Below, piece by piece: positions 19,622-29,075 of a stretch of DNA of 64,000 nucleotides. The notes under the pieces are model-generated. The model was given only the letters and a program-made list of their open reading frames with translations, ran no database searches and had not been told where the DNA came from. Source of the stretch: Anaerolineae bacterium (GTDB lineage: Bacteria; Chloroflexota; Anaerolineae; Aggregatilineales; UBA2796). Each line of letters begins with the position of its first letter. Positions within the stretch are counted from its first letter, which is position 1. The position numbers were made by a program, and so were the translations under genes. Location of the stretch: NCBI GenBank assembly GCA_019637555.1, contig JAHBVK010000031.1:1-64000 (forward strand). The letters are read 5' to 3'.

Positions 19622-20350
19622 ATGACCACTGCCACACCGCAACGACTCTATTTACTCCCCTTCGGCATCACTATCTTGCCGCGCCCGACCACTCCATTGG
19701 TGATGTCATCTGGTTGTTACCTCGTCCAACTGAGCGATGGGCGCAACATTCTGATCGACACCGGACTCCCCGCCGAATACACGCACGCCGTCGGCACGCC
19801 ACCAACGGAGAACGAAAAGTCGATGTTCCAGAATCTTGCCGATCTCAACCTCACGCCAGCCGACATCGACACGGTGATTTGTACCCACTTCGATATTGAT
19901 CACGCTGGCAATAACGATGCTTTCCCTCATGCTGAGTTGATCGTTCAGCGCAGTCACTACGAACTCGCTCGCAGCGGTCATGAGCGCTTTGCCGATGGAC
20001 GCGCCCACTGGGATCACCCCGACTTGCGCTATCGGCTGATCGATGGTGATACCGAATTACTGCCCGGTCTCACGCTGCTGGAAACTAGCGGACACACGCT
20101 TGGACATCAGTCCGTCTTGCTGCATCTACCCAACACCGGCAATATCCTGCTAGCGATTGACGCGGTATCCTTCGGCAGTCAGTTCACCATTGACCGCACT
20201 GCCTCTCCTGTCGAAGACTTGGAACAAGTTCTCGCCAGCACCCGCAAACTCATCGACATTGCCGAGCGCGAAAAGGTCGCGCTAGTCATCTTTCATCACG
20301 ATGGCAAACAGTGGCAAACACTCAAAACCGCGCCTGCCTTCTACGACTGA
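19622..20350 (+). CDS. MBL-fold hydrolase, lactonase-like
   Basis: 242 aa metallo-beta-lactamase-fold enzyme. The metal motif is CTHFDIDHAGN: HxDxDH where most of the fold has HxHxDH. Further ligands are the His in ETSGHTLGHQS and the Asp in LLAIDAVSFG. The overall pattern resembles the N-acyl-homoserine-lactonase group (AttM/BlcC), so it may open a lactone ring, but the substrate is not visible. The start is placed at ATG 19622 because GGAGG lies at 19610-19614; the longer TTG start at 19562 has no ribosome site. The enzyme has no signal peptide. Confidence 0.85.
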   Translation: MTTATPQRLYLLPFGITILPRPTTPLVMSSGCYLVQLSDGRNILIDTGLPAEYTHAVGTPPTENEKSMFQNLADLNLTPADIDTVICTHFDIDHAGNNDAFPHAELIVQRSHYELARSGHERFADGRAHWDHPDLRYRLIDGDTELLPGLTLLETSGHTLGHQSVLLHLPNTGNILLAIDAVSFGSQFTIDRTASPVEDLEQVLASTRKLIDIAEREKVALVIFHHDGKQWQTLKTAPAFYD

Positions 20351-20679
20351 TCAGAGAATAGAACAACGTGGCTATGGTCAGTTGCTGGTTCCCCTCTCCA
20401 CGAAGTGGAGCAGGGGTACAGGGTGAGGCTAATCTTCCAGCTACCCCGCCGCCACGCTCTAAACTCCGATTGTTTGACGCATACGAGCCGATTTCCAACA
20501 ATTGCCAACCTTGAGCCAATAGTCGCCCATATTCGCCATAACAAAAATGGCAATAATCCTCTTCAACTTCTCCACCAGCAATAAAGCGGATCATTCGATC
20601 CGCTCTCGCTAATTACCATTATCTTTGATGCACTACGGCACTTATGGCACTTAAGTTCTCTGGGAGTCCTTTCTCAGCA
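20351..20679. other. Intergenic stretch with several short repeats
   Basis: 329 nt between convergent genes with no credible coding sequence. It holds a CCCCTCTCC-type hairpin (20391-20416), an AATGGCAA octamer (20546-20553) and spaced GCACT motifs (20630-20681). It behaves like a landing zone for short dispersed repeats. Confidence 0.6.
20391..20416. repeat. CCCCTCTCC hairpin, second copy
   Basis: CCCCTCTCCAC (20391-20401) pairs with GTGGAGcAGGGG (20405-20416) through an 11-bp stem with one bulged C and a GAA loop, followed by tacagggtgagg. It is clearly related to the element at 18228-18251. Confidence 0.6.
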
Positions 20680-20681
20680 CT
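20630..20681. repeat. Spaced GCACT repeats after holB
   Basis: GCACT occurs at 20630, 20638, 20647 and 20677, with GGCACTTAT and GGCACTTAA as adjacent 9-base units. The last copy overlaps the holB stop codon. Similar runs follow three other minus-strand genes in this window. Confidence 0.45.
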
Positions 20682-21705
20682 ACCCTACCATTCCCGGCGG
20701 CGCAGGATTCAACCTCAATCGCGGCAGATCGAGCAGCAGCACCTCCACCGAGAGCCGTGTGTTCACGTTCTCATCCAGATATTTCGCCGTGCGCTGTACC
20801 GCGTTTAGCGCCTTCAGGATGTCATCGACCTGTACCTTCGTTGCGATCTGCCGCAGTGCATGGTCATGATCACGGTTGGTGATCGGCGTGACCGTCGTAT
20901 TCGCCATATGCAGCGCATCACGCCAATAACTCTGCCACAGTTCCAGCATCTGCCGCAGCGTATCTTTATCCTTGCTTATCTGTTCCGCCAAGCCGAATCG
21001 TCCGACTCTGGACATACTCAGAGCATCTTCGAGCTGTTTCAGCCATTCACTACGCTTACCCAGCACGGTCTCATCACCGGCAGCCCGAACTGCCCACCCC
21101 GGACGCCCGCCGCTCAGCGCGGCTAACAACGCCGCCTGTTCCGGCTTAATCAGATGCTGCTCCTCCAACAACTTACGTACCAACGGTACGGGCAGCAACC
21201 GCAAATTAATCGGCTGGCAGCGCGAACGGATCGTCGGTAGCAGATTATCGGTGGTATCAGCGGTCAGGAGCAGCAGTACAGCGGGTGCGGGTTCTTCCAG
21301 TGTTTTGAGCAGTGCATCCATCGCTTCGGCGGTGGCAGTGTGGAAGCGCCGCAAGATCACCACGCGGTAGCGCCCTTCCACCGGACGCATCGAGAGTTGC
21401 GCCTGCAATGCCCGCACCTGATCGACCTTGAGACGTTCACCTTCGCCTTGAATGATGTTGACATCGGCATGGTGATCCTCGCGGATCAACTGGCAAGCGC
21501 GGCACACACCACACGGACGCTTCTCCTTGCTCAGGCAGTTCATTGCCATCGCAAAGTTGCGGGCAAAGGTCGTCTTGCCGATGCCCGCCGGACCGCTAAT
21601 TAGGTAAGCGTGCCGGATGCGATCATTAGACAGACTGCGGGCGATATGACGCACTGCCCATGCGTGCCCCGTGATCTGCCAATCCGCAGTGTAATCAATC
21701 ATCAT
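20680..21705 (-). CDS. holB: DNA polymerase III delta' subunit
   Basis: 341 aa clamp-loader subunit that helps load the sliding clamp during replication. Walker A GPAGIGKT (38-45), a zinc site with C57, C65, C68 and C71, and the SRC motif S161-R162-C163 that senses ATP in the neighbouring subunit. An intact Walker A is not universal in delta' proteins, so DnaX-like was considered; the length and the single AAA module without a long C-terminal tail favour HolB. It overlaps the end of zwf by 4 nt (ATGA), so it is translated with the pentose-phosphate genes. Confidence 0.9.
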   Translation of the reverse strand: MMIDYTADWQITGHAWAVRHIARSLSNDRIRHAYLISGPAGIGKTTFARNFAMAMNCLSKEKRPCGVCRACQLIREDHHADVNIIQGEGERLKVDQVRALQAQLSMRPVEGRYRVVILRRFHTATAEAMDALLKTLEEPAPAVLLLLTADTTDNLLPTIRSRCQPINLRLLPVPLVRKLLEEQHLIKPEQAALLAALSGGRPGWAVRAAGDETVLGKRSEWLKQLEDALSMSRVGRFGLAEQISKDKDTLRQMLELWQSYWRDALHMANTTVTPITNRDHDHALRQIATKVQVDDILKALNAVQRTAKYLDENVNTRLSVEVLLLDLPRLRLNPAPPGMVG

Positions 21706-23174
21706 CCACCTGTGCCACCCAGCACATGAGAATATACACGCCAGTGACGACCATCATGCGTTAGTTGCTGCTCGGCAGCTTGCGGACCCCATGTCCCGCG
21801 CTTATACAACGCCAGCGATGGGGCGCGACTGCTCGCCCAGCCCTTAATTACCGGATCGATTAAGCGCCATGACGCTTCGATCTCATCACTGCGAATGAAT
21901 AGCGTGGCATCGCCGTTCAGCGCATCTAGCAGCAAGCGTTCATAAGCATCGACCAGCACCACTCCGCTAAATCCATCTTTGTAGTGGAAATCCATATCCA
22001 CTGAGCGCATTTGCTGCACATTGCCGGGTACCTTTGCTTCGAAGCGCAGATGCACACCTTCATCAGGCTGTATCGCCAGTGTGATCACGTTTGGCGTGAA
22101 CTCCTCGTTCGGCTCTAGATGGAAAAACATGGTAGGCGGACGTTTGAACCGTACAGTCACCTCGCTCAACTTGGCTTTCAGCGCCTTGCCGCTGCGAATG
22201 TAAAACGGTACATCTTGCCAGCGCCAATTGTCGATGAACAGTTTGATCTGCGCGAATGTCGCCGTCTCCGAATTGGGATCGACTCCCTTGGTTGACGTAT
22301 AGCCTTCGTACTGCGCACGCACCGTGTCTTGCAGGGCGACGGGGCGGATGCTGGTCAGCACCTTCACCTTTTCGTTGCGAACAGCCACCGCATTAAAAGC
22401 AGCGGGTGGCTCCATTGCCGTCAACGTCAGCAGTTGCAGCAGGTGATTCTGAAACATGTCCCGCAGAATGCCCGCGCCGTCGTAGTAACCAGCACGTGTA
22501 CCCACATCCACATCTTCTGCAACGGTGATCAGCACGTTATCCACAAAGTTGCGATTCCAGATCGGCTCGAAGATGGCGTTGGCAAAGCGGAAAAACAGGA
22601 TGTTCTGTGCCGTTTCTTTACCGATGTAGTGATCGATTCGGTAGACCTGATCTTCATCGAACACCGCGTGTACTACTTTATCCAGATCCAGCGCCGACGC
22701 CAGATCAGTGCCGAATGGCTTTTCGATCACGATCCGCCGCCAACCGCCGTTTTCCTCGCTCATCCGCGCCGCGCCTAGTTTCCGCACGATATCAGCGTAG
22801 TAGTCGGGCGAAACCGCTAGATAGTACAGCCGATTGTTGCTTTCGTGCTGCCCCGTTCCTTCAACTTCCGATCCCTTGAGATATTCATCCAGACCGCTGA
22901 AATCGGACTCGGCCTCGAAATCCAATTTGTAGTAGTGCAGATGTGGAGCAAACTTCTCCCACAATTCACTGGTGAAGGTATCTTTGGCGAAGTTCTGCGC
23001 ACTTTCCAGTTGTAGCTTGCGGAAGTCATCATCACTGTATGGTCGCCGCGCCACACCCACGATGTTGAAATCGGCTGGCAAGCGTTCTTTGCTGAAATTG
23101 TTGAACAGCGCCGGGATCAGCTTACGACTGGTCAGGTCTCCCGAGGCGCCGAAGATGACAATAGAGGTTGACAT
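21702..23174 (-). CDS. zwf: Glucose-6-phosphate 1-dehydrogenase
   Basis: 490 aa. First enzyme of the oxidative pentose phosphate pathway: glucose-6-phosphate to 6-phosphogluconolactone with NADP reduction. [10 protein letters not shown] (9-18) is the coenzyme-binding motif, and RIDHYIGKE at about 180-188 carries the catalytic histidine and substrate lysine. Middle gene of gnd-zwf-holB, 9 nt after gnd. No 6-phosphogluconolactonase gene is present in the window. Confidence 0.97.
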   Translation of the reverse strand: MSTSIVIFGASGDLTSRKLIPALFNNFSKERLPADFNIVGVARRPYSDDDFRKLQLESAQNFAKDTFTSELWEKFAPHLHYYKLDFEAESDFSGLDEYLKGSEVEGTGQHESNNRLYYLAVSPDYYADIVRKLGAARMSEENGGWRRIVIEKPFGTDLASALDLDKVVHAVFDEDQVYRIDHYIGKETAQNILFFRFANAIFEPIWNRNFVDNVLITVAEDVDVGTRAGYYDGAGILRDMFQNHLLQLLTLTAMEPPAAFNAVAVRNEKVKVLTSIRPVALQDTVRAQYEGYTSTKGVDPNSETATFAQIKLFIDNWRWQDVPFYIRSGKALKAKLSEVTVRFKRPPTMFFHLEPNEEFTPNVITLAIQPDEGVHLRFEAKVPGNVQQMRSVDMDFHYKDGFSGVVLVDAYERLLLDALNGDATLFIRSDEIEASWRLIDPVIKGWASSRAPSLALYKRGTWGPQAAEQQLTHDGRHWRVYSHVLGGTGG

Positions 23175-23183
23175 GTACCTGCA

Positions 23184-24092
23184 TCACTCCTGCTTCTTAA
23201 TAGCATGACCGCCGAATTGATTTCGCAGCACCGAGAGCAGCTTGTCGGCATAAGGATCGCTTTCCCGTGAACGAATACGCCGCTCCAGTGACAGCATAAT
23301 AATCGGTGCGGAGACATTGAGATCAATCGCTTCCGCCACCGTCCAGCGACCCTCACCCGAATCCGGCACAAAAGCAGCGATGTCTTCCAATTTCTCATCG
23401 TGCGCCAGCGCTTCCGCCAGCAAATCCAATAACCACGAACGTACCACGCTGCCATGCTGCCAGATGCGTGCTACTTCCGCCAGTTCCATATTGAACTCAG
23501 TTTTCGCTTTGAGAATGGCGAATCCCTCCGCGAAGGCTTGCATCATGCCGTATTCGATCCCGTTGTGGATCATCTTGGCATAATGCCCCGCACCGCTTGG
23601 ACCCACATAACCCCAGCCAAGATCGGGCGCGGGCGCTAACGTCTCGAAGATCGGACGCAGCGACTCCACGATTTTCTTATCGCCGCCGATCATCATGCTG
23701 TAACCATTTGCCAGCCCCCACACACCGCCACTGGTACCGACATCCACGAAGTTGATGCCTTTTTGTTTCAACATCTCGGCACGCCGCATCGAATCCTTGT
23801 AGTTAGAATTGCCACCGTCGATCACGATGTCGCCTACGCTCAACAAATCGCGCAGTTTCCAGACCGTTTGCTCAGTCGGATCGCCAGATGGAACCATAAC
23901 CCACACAGCGCGTGGTGCTTTCAGCTTGCCCACCAGATCAGCGAGTCCGGTAGTCGGTAACGCCCCGCCCGATCCAGCCTTCTCTACTGCCGCTGCGCTC
24001 AGGTCACTTACCACGATGGTATGACCACCGGCAAGTAGGCGCGTCGTCATATTGGCACCCATCTTGCCCAGCCCAATCATGCCCATTTGCAT
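23184..24092 (-). CDS. gnd: 6-phosphogluconate dehydrogenase, short YqeC type
   Basis: 302 aa. It oxidatively decarboxylates 6-phosphogluconate to ribulose-5-phosphate. Dinucleotide motif GLGKMG (7-12), substrate loop in GTSGGVWG, and KMIHNGIEYGMMQ with the catalytic lysine. It is the roughly 300-residue form, which lacks the long C-terminal dimerisation region of the 470-residue enzyme. The start is set at ATG 24092 because AAGGAG lies eight bases upstream (24101-24106); the longer reading to 24164 adds an unrelated hydrophobic stretch. First gene of the gnd-zwf-holB unit. Confidence 0.94.
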   Translation of the reverse strand: MQMGMIGLGKMGANMTTRLLAGGHTIVVSDLSAAAVEKAGSGGALPTTGLADLVGKLKAPRAVWVMVPSGDPTEQTVWKLRDLLSVGDIVIDGGNSNYKDSMRRAEMLKQKGINFVDVGTSGGVWGLANGYSMMIGGDKKIVESLRPIFETLAPAPDLGWGYVGPSGAGHYAKMIHNGIEYGMMQAFAEGFAILKAKTEFNMELAEVARIWQHGSVVRSWLLDLLAEALAHDEKLEDIAAFVPDSGEGRWTVAEAIDLNVSAPIIMLSLERRIRSRESDPYADKLLSVLRNQFGGHAIKKQE

Positions 24093-24174
24093 AATCAATT
24101 CTCCTTGAGACTTAGGATCAGACGGTTCGCGCAACCAAAACCATACATCAGACAATATTAACAATAGTTATGAG

Positions 24175-24180
24175 TATAAT
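24175..24180 (+). promoter_or_regulatory. TATAAT upstream of the YbaK-like gene
   Basis: A perfect TATAAT at 24175-24180 lies about 92 nt before the YbaK-like start, in an AT-rich region shared with the divergent gnd operon. No convincing -35 is visible. Confidence 0.3.
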
Positions 24181-24271
24181 TTCAGCCGCAGCATTGACTT
24201 TGTTAAGTATACGCCATCGCCATATACCTTGGATGTCAAGAGATGACGCGGCGGCTTGAGGAGGATTGAAC

Positions 24272-24766
24272 TTGTCGTCACAGGAAACTTATGAACAACT
24301 GATCGCGTTACTGGATCAGCAGGGCGCACACTATCGCCTAATCGACCACGAACCGCAAGGTCAAACCGATCTAGTGAGTGCCCTTCGCGGCAATACGCTC
24401 TCACAAGCGGCGAAATGTATTATCATGATGGTCAAAATTGGTAAGAAGGTGACTCGTTACGTGCTCGGAGTCATTCCCGGCGATGCGCGCCTCGATCTGG
24501 ATGCAGTCAAATCCCTGCTCGGCGGCACTTACATTTCGTTCGCCTCGGCTGAGATCGCGGAACGTCTGGCGGGCAGCGTCGCAGGTACAATCTTGCCCTT
24601 CTCCTTCACACCAGAATTGGAACTAGTCGTTGATCCATCGCTGCTGGATAACGAAGAAATATTCTTCAACGCGGCGCGGTTAGATCGCTCAATGGCGCTG
24701 AAAACCAGCGACTACCTAGCGCTAGCCAAGCCGCGCTTGGTGCAGATTGTCAAAAGTTCACTCTAA
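24272..24766 (+). CDS. YbaK/ProXp-type aminoacyl-tRNA deacylase
   Basis: 164 aa protein with the YbaK/prolyl-tRNA-editing fold, which removes wrongly attached amino acids from tRNA. The AAKCIIMMV segment holds the conserved lysine, and GVIPGDARLDLDAVK and GTILPFSF are family-typical. The start is TTG at 24272, with GAGGAGG seven bases upstream; an in-frame TTG at 24266 lies too close to that site. The gene ends overlapping the convergent recO by 9 nt. Which tRNA it edits cannot be told. Confidence 0.88.
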   Translation: MSSQETYEQLIALLDQQGAHYRLIDHEPQGQTDLVSALRGNTLSQAAKCIIMMVKIGKKVTRYVLGVIPGDARLDLDAVKSLLGGTYISFASAEIAERLAGSVAGTILPFSFTPELELVVDPSLLDNEEIFFNAARLDRSMALKTSDYLALAKPRLVQIVKSSL

Positions 24767-25525
24767 CCGTCGCGCCCGACGGATGAACTCCGCGCTCTTG
24801 AGCCGCTTCTCCAAGATGTTGACGATATAGGCTTGAATCGTGCGCTCTAACTCACCGTGCAGTTGCTCACTCACGCGCAGCAACTTGACTGCGTCGTAAG
24901 GCTGCTTCTGCATGTACCGCAGTGTTTTCAGCGCCGTCAGTGATAAGGGCAGTGCCTTTTGCACCTCGTGCACATGATCGGGGCACACTGCGCCGCCTTC
25001 CAGCACCGCAAAGAATTGATCGCGAGGCTCTAGTTCCTCCTGTCCCATCGTACAGCGGAACAATGAAGGCTGGAAGCCGACCAATTTCAACAAATGAAGT
25101 TCAAAGTAGCGCGTCACCAAACGCAGATCGCACTCCGTTTCGGAAAGCCAACCGAGTGCATCATTGAACAGATCGAATAGCTTTTCGTTCTGCTCCTCGA
25201 ACTCACTAAAATTTTCGACCAGTTCTCCGATATAATTGGCATAGGCGCCGCGGGTTAAATCCTCGCGTAGTGGCAGGAATGGCTCGACCAGTTCCGATTG
25301 CGAGACGACGTGTAATTCGCGTCCATGAGCAATCAACATGATCGCGCGGGTGAACAGTTCCACATGACCGAGTTGGCGGCTGTTCATCTTGCGCGATCCC
25401 TTGGCAATTGCGCGGATTTTGCCTGATGTCTGCGTGTACAGCGTCAGCAGCCGGTCCGCTTCGAGGAAATCCTGTCGACGGAGGATGATCGCTTCGGTTC
25501 GGTAGATACGTTCCGGGCGCGGCAT
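24758..25525 (-). CDS. recO: DNA repair protein RecO
   Basis: 255 aa. RecO helps load RecA onto SSB-coated single-stranded DNA in the RecFOR pathway. The N-terminal OB fold begins IYRTEAIILRRQDFLEADRLLTLYTQTSGKIRAIAKGSRK, a clear family signature. The zinc-binding cysteines of some RecO proteins are only partly kept (C in RCTMGQ and C in AVCPDH). It lies 31 nt after cdd on the same strand, so the two are probably co-transcribed. Confidence 0.93.
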   Translation of the reverse strand: MPRPERIYRTEAIILRRQDFLEADRLLTLYTQTSGKIRAIAKGSRKMNSRQLGHVELFTRAIMLIAHGRELHVVSQSELVEPFLPLREDLTRGAYANYIGELVENFSEFEEQNEKLFDLFNDALGWLSETECDLRLVTRYFELHLLKLVGFQPSLFRCTMGQEELEPRDQFFAVLEGGAVCPDHVHEVQKALPLSLTALKTLRYMQKQPYDAVKLLRVSEQLHGELERTIQAYIVNILEKRLKSAEFIRRARRLE

Positions 25526-25556
25526 TGAGATGACTCGGACGGTACTTGAACCGTCG

Positions 25557-25973
25557 CTACTCCTGATCTAGTCGAAATCCTAACGGTAATAGCTCCCGCA
25601 ATGAGCCTTCGTAGTGGATCTTGCCAGCCTCATCCACCAGAATTACCAGCATATCGGGCGCGAACTCGAACATCACCTGTCGGCACGCCCCGCACGGCGA
25701 TCCTCCGTCGCGGGTCATTACTGCCCCCGCCGTAAACTGGCGTACACCCTCGCTAACCGCTTTGACGACGGCGGTGCGTTCCGCGCAGATCGTCGATCCG
25801 TAGGCGGAGTTTTCCACATTACATCCGGTGAAGATGTCGCCGTCTGGCGTCAGCAGCGCCGCCCCCACCTGATAATGGGAGAACGGAACGTAGGCATTTT
25901 CTCTGACCTTGCGCGCGGCTTCGATCAGTTGCTGGCGTTGCGTATCGTTGAGTTGAATTGTGCTTATAGTCAT
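25557..25973 (-). CDS. cdd: Cytidine deaminase
   Basis: 138 aa. It deaminates cytidine or deoxycytidine to uridine in pyrimidine salvage. Zinc site: C and catalytic E in TICAERTAVV, and C-x-x-C in SPCGACRQV. The length fits the homotetrameric family. The start is ATG 25973 (MTISTIQLND), because the longer reading to 26021 has no homology-like content. Cotranscribed with recO. Confidence 0.95.
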   Translation of the reverse strand: MTISTIQLNDTQRQQLIEAARKVRENAYVPFSHYQVGAALLTPDGDIFTGCNVENSAYGSTICAERTAVVKAVSEGVRQFTAGAVMTRDGGSPCGACRQVMFEFAPDMLVILVDEAGKIHYEGSLRELLPLGFRLDQE

Positions 25974-26058
25974 GCGGCATATTTTACCGCAACGTCGCAC
26001 ATTTTTTACATCTGAATGCAAGGATACAGAGATTCAGATTCACAAGGAGCATGACCGG

Positions 26059-26208
26059 ATGCTGTGGTTAGCTTTGATCGTTGCACTGCTGTTCTCATTG
26101 ACATTCTTTATCCCCCGTCGTCGTTTCTTTTGGCGTCGTCCCACAATCATGCGTCCTCTCGTGCGTCCCGGTTTGAGGATGCGTCGGATGCGCCGACTGT
26201 GGTGGTAA
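26059..26208 (+). CDS. 49-residue arginine-rich membrane peptide
   Basis: Predicted peptide with one hydrophobic helix (residues 2-18, LWLALIVALLFSLTFFI) followed by a tail with 13 arginines in about 31 residues. AAGGAG at 26044-26049 is nine bases before the ATG, a strong ribosome site. The tail would lie in the cytoplasm by the positive-inside rule. No family is recognised. It lies between cdd and the LuxR-type regulator. Confidence 0.6.
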   Translation: MLWLALIVALLFSLTFFIPRRRFFWRRPTIMRPLVRPGLRMRRMRRLWW

Positions 26209-26258
26209 CACCGCGTTATACTTGACGGCAGTCCTGCTGGCTCATCGGATTAGCCGTC

Positions 26259-27923
26259 ATGAGTTCTGATCAAAACGCTATCGAACAGGGTCTTAAACTG
26301 TTGCGCAACGGAGAATGGCAAGCAGCGCGGCAGCATTTTGAAACACTGGTCGCCTCGAATGACGATCCAGAAGCTCATGATGCACTTGGCATTGCGCTGT
26401 GGTGGCTCAACCGCGTTGATAACTCCCATCAACATCGCACTAAAGCGTATATTGGTTTCAAACAGCAGGGTGAAACACGCCGCGCTGCGCGGATAGCTTC
26501 GTGGTTAGCGCGCGAACAGGTTTTCCTAGACGCCAACGTCAGCGCCATGCGCGGCTGGTTCGCGCGGGCGGAACGTCTGCTCGATTCCGATCAGGATTGC
26601 GTGGAATGGGGCTGGCTGCTGATGTTTCGTGCCTCCATGCTGGCGACTCCGCCACAGCTTGAGCAGGAAACAAACACTGTCCTGCAACTTGCCGAGCGTT
26701 TCAATGATCCCGATCTGGAAATCATGGCGCTGGCGAATCAAGGCTTGTCGCTGATTGTACAGGGAGACATCCTTACGGGGATGAAACGCATCGATGAAGC
26801 GATGACCGCCGCAACTGGTGGCGAAGCCACTGACTATATGACCATCAGTGAAGTGTTTTGCGTCACGCTGTCCGCCTGCGAAATTGCTGGTGATCTAGTG
26901 CGTACCGAACATTGGTGTCAGGTTGCGACGCGCTTCGCCGAGCAGCGTGCAGCGCCATTTTTATCCGCCTACTGCCGCACCACTTATGGTAGTCTGCTGG
27001 CAGCAATGGGACGTTGGGAAGCCGCCGATTCTGCACTCTCCGAAGCAATGCGCGCGTTTGAAGCTGGTCATCGCGGTCTACGCGTTCATGCACTTCTCAA
27101 ACTTGCTGATCTCCGCGTCAGGCAGGGCAGACTCGAAGAAGCCGAGATACTGCTTACAGGCTATGAGGATCATCCCGAGGCGATTGTGCCACTGGCTCGA
27201 CTGCATCTCACGCGCGGTGAAACAGCCTCGGCACGCGCGCTGCTAGATCAAGCGCTGCGACTGGCTCCCGATCAGACAATAACACTGTTTCATGTTCCCG
27301 CCTTGCTGCTCATGGTCGATGTACAGTTAGCACAGGGCGATCTGGAATCCGCGCATCAAACCGCTGCTCATTTGCAGATATTAGCCGAAAAATCGCAAAG
27401 TGATTTTCTGATCGCGCAGGTTGCCATCGCGCAGGGACAAATCGAATCGGTGCAGGGTGGCGAACACGCCGATCCATTGGTTCATTACCGTGCGGCACTG
27501 GATCGGTTGCAGGCATATGAACAATCTCTAGTGGCGGCTCGCGCTCGCTTGCAAATGGCATACGCGCTGAGAGATAGTGACCAGACAGGCGCGATCATGT
27601 GGGCAAAAGCTGCTTATGCCTCCCTTTCTCGAATGGGTGCTGCACGTGACGCCGATGAAGCGCAAAAACTCCTGCGCGAGATGGGTGTCCTCAGCCGATC
27701 ACCTCAGCGAACTCGTCTGCAAGACGCGCTGACTGAACGCGAGTTAGAAATCCTGGCCTTGATCGCCAATGGATTGACCAACCCCAAGATTGCTGCGCGT
27801 CTTTACCTCAGCGTCAAGACTGTTGAATACCATGTCAGCCAGATTCTGGGCAAGTTAGGCGTTCGCAGTCGTGCCGAAGCGGCAGCCCTTGCCGCCAGAC
27901 AAAGCGACCAATCAAACAACTAG
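26259..27923 (+). CDS. TPR protein with C-terminal LuxR DNA-binding domain
   Basis: 554 aa. Helical repeats fill residues about 1-470. The C-terminal LuxR helix-turn-helix is [43 protein letters not shown] (about 488-530). There is no receiver and no ATPase domain, unlike MalT-type relatives, so ligand sensing would be by the repeat domain. It precedes a cupin gene, with an inverted repeat between them that could be its binding site. The ATG at 26259 has a poor ribosome site. Confidence 0.9.
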   Translation: MSSDQNAIEQGLKLLRNGEWQAARQHFETLVASNDDPEAHDALGIALWWLNRVDNSHQHRTKAYIGFKQQGETRRAARIASWLAREQVFLDANVSAMRGWFARAERLLDSDQDCVEWGWLLMFRASMLATPPQLEQETNTVLQLAERFNDPDLEIMALANQGLSLIVQGDILTGMKRIDEAMTAATGGEATDYMTISEVFCVTLSACEIAGDLVRTEHWCQVATRFAEQRAAPFLSAYCRTTYGSLLAAMGRWEAADSALSEAMRAFEAGHRGLRVHALLKLADLRVRQGRLEEAEILLTGYEDHPEAIVPLARLHLTRGETASARALLDQALRLAPDQTITLFHVPALLLMVDVQLAQGDLESAHQTAAHLQILAEKSQSDFLIAQVAIAQGQIESVQGGEHADPLVHYRAALDRLQAYEQSLVAARARLQMAYALRDSDQTGAIMWAKAAYASLSRMGAARDADEAQKLLREMGVLSRSPQRTRLQDALTERELEILALIANGLTNPKIAARLYLSVKTVEYHVSQILGKLGVRSRAEAAALAARQSDQSNN

Positions 27924-27938
27924 GGGTCAGCACTAGGG

Positions 27939-27961
27939 GAATCCCTGATCTCCCGGGATTC
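27939..27961. promoter_or_regulatory. Inverted repeat before the cupin gene
   Basis: GAATCCC (27939-27945) and GGGATTC (27955-27961) form a perfect 7-base inverted repeat with a 9-nt spacer, 59 nt before the cupin start and 16 nt after the LuxR-type gene. Position and symmetry suggest an operator, but it could also be a weak hairpin. Confidence 0.4.
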
Positions 27962-28019
27962 GAACTCTCCTACACTCATGTCATCGTTCAATACCACATA
28001 TTGAGAGAGGGATATCGAG

Positions 28020-28526
28020 ATGGATACCACGCAATCAGTAGTGCCGACTGCCATCACACTGGCAGCGAACGAGGGACGTGCGCTCTGGCATCTAGGAGCA
28101 TTATTGGTCTTTAAGGCACTTGGTTCAGAAACGAATGGTCAATTCTGGGCATTTGAGGGGTTGGCGGATCACAATATGGCGGTGCCTCTGCATGTCCATG
28201 ATCGGGATGACGAATTCTGGTACGTGCTGGAAGGCGAGATTGCCTTTTACATTGGTGATGAAGTTCGCACACTAACGGCGGGTAGCTTTGCTTATGTACC
28301 ACGCAAAGTTCCCCACACCTTCCAGATTCGCTCGGAAACGGCGCGTTGGTTTGGTGTCGGTACGCCAGCCGGCTTCGATCAGTGGTTCTTCGAGACTGGC
28401 GAACAGGCGAAATCGCTGACTCTACCGCCACCGCCGCCGCCACCCGACGCAGATGCCCTGAACACATTGGTAGCTAGTCTCAAGGCTTACGGCACGGATA
28501 CCCTCGGTCCGCCACCCACGCGCTAA
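28020..28526 (+). CDS. Cupin-domain protein, dioxygenase-like
   Basis: 168 aa, one cupin barrel. Metal ligands: HVH and E in PLHVHDRDDEFWYVLEG, then H in VPHTF, the usual three histidines plus glutamate. The C-terminus has a run of eight prolines. Such single cupins include quercetin-dioxygenase-like and sugar-binding proteins; the exact reaction is not visible. GAGAGAGG precedes the ATG at 28020. Likely regulated by the upstream LuxR-type protein. Confidence 0.85.
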   Translation: MDTTQSVVPTAITLAANEGRALWHLGALLVFKALGSETNGQFWAFEGLADHNMAVPLHVHDRDDEFWYVLEGEIAFYIGDEVRTLTAGSFAYVPRKVPHTFQIRSETARWFGVGTPAGFDQWFFETGEQAKSLTLPPPPPPPDADALNTLVASLKAYGTDTLGPPPTR

Positions 28527-28606
28527 ATCACCGCTCCTCATTGGCAAAGACACTCGTCAGATGGGATAATTGGGATCGGAATTTCAAGGATTTGTGTTCT
28601 GATCCC

Positions 28607-29053
28607 ATGCCAATCAAGCTCTCCACCTTCGTCAAACTTGTGCCCGAAGCGGCACGCCCGCATCTGCCAGCATCACTGCGCAAATTCCACGTCGCCCTCA
28701 TGCCGTGGCTATCACAGGTTTACTACGACGATAAGTTGATCCACTATGAACTGATCAAGCTGATGCCCCGCTACGGCGAGAACAGGCTGGAAATAGGGCT
28801 GCATTTCGAGAGCAAGAACCACGATCTCAATACACAGTTGCTGCGTGGCTTCGAACGCTACATCTTCGAGGTGCGCGAACAACTAGGCGACGACTGGTGG
28901 GCGGAGCAGTGGGATCGCGGTTGGACAAAACTCTACACCACGATGGAATTCACCGCGCTTGATGAAGATTATGTTGAAGAACTCGGCAAGCGGCTCGCAC
29001 AGGCGATCATCGTCCTTCATCCCCTCTATCAGATGATCCGTGAACGCCTTTGA
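28607..29053 (+). CDS. Conserved-looking unknown protein
   Basis: 148 aa soluble protein from ATG 28607; a TTG at 28541 would give 170 aa. Neither start has a clear ribosome site. It is rich in charged and aromatic residues (ELGDDWWAEQWDRGWTKLYTTMEF) and looks like a compact alpha/beta fold. I do not recognise a family. It follows the cupin by 80 nt on the same strand. Confidence 0.65.
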   Translation: MPIKLSTFVKLVPEAARPHLPASLRKFHVALMPWLSQVYYDDKLIHYELIKLMPRYGENRLEIGLHFESKNHDLNTQLLRGFERYIFEVREQLGDDWWAEQWDRGWTKLYTTMEFTALDEDYVEELGKRLAQAIIVLHPLYQMIRERL

Positions 29054-29075
29054 GTTCTATAAGAACGCGCCGCTT

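Noticed and set aside
24188-24216. TTGACT and GTATAC as a promoter pair
   Set aside because: Spacing is 7 nt, or 22 nt to the next candidate; neither works as a normal promoter.
27951-27970. tRNA-like text cccgggattcgaactc
   Set aside because: It resembles a T-arm, but no acceptor, D or anticodon arm can be built around it on either strand.
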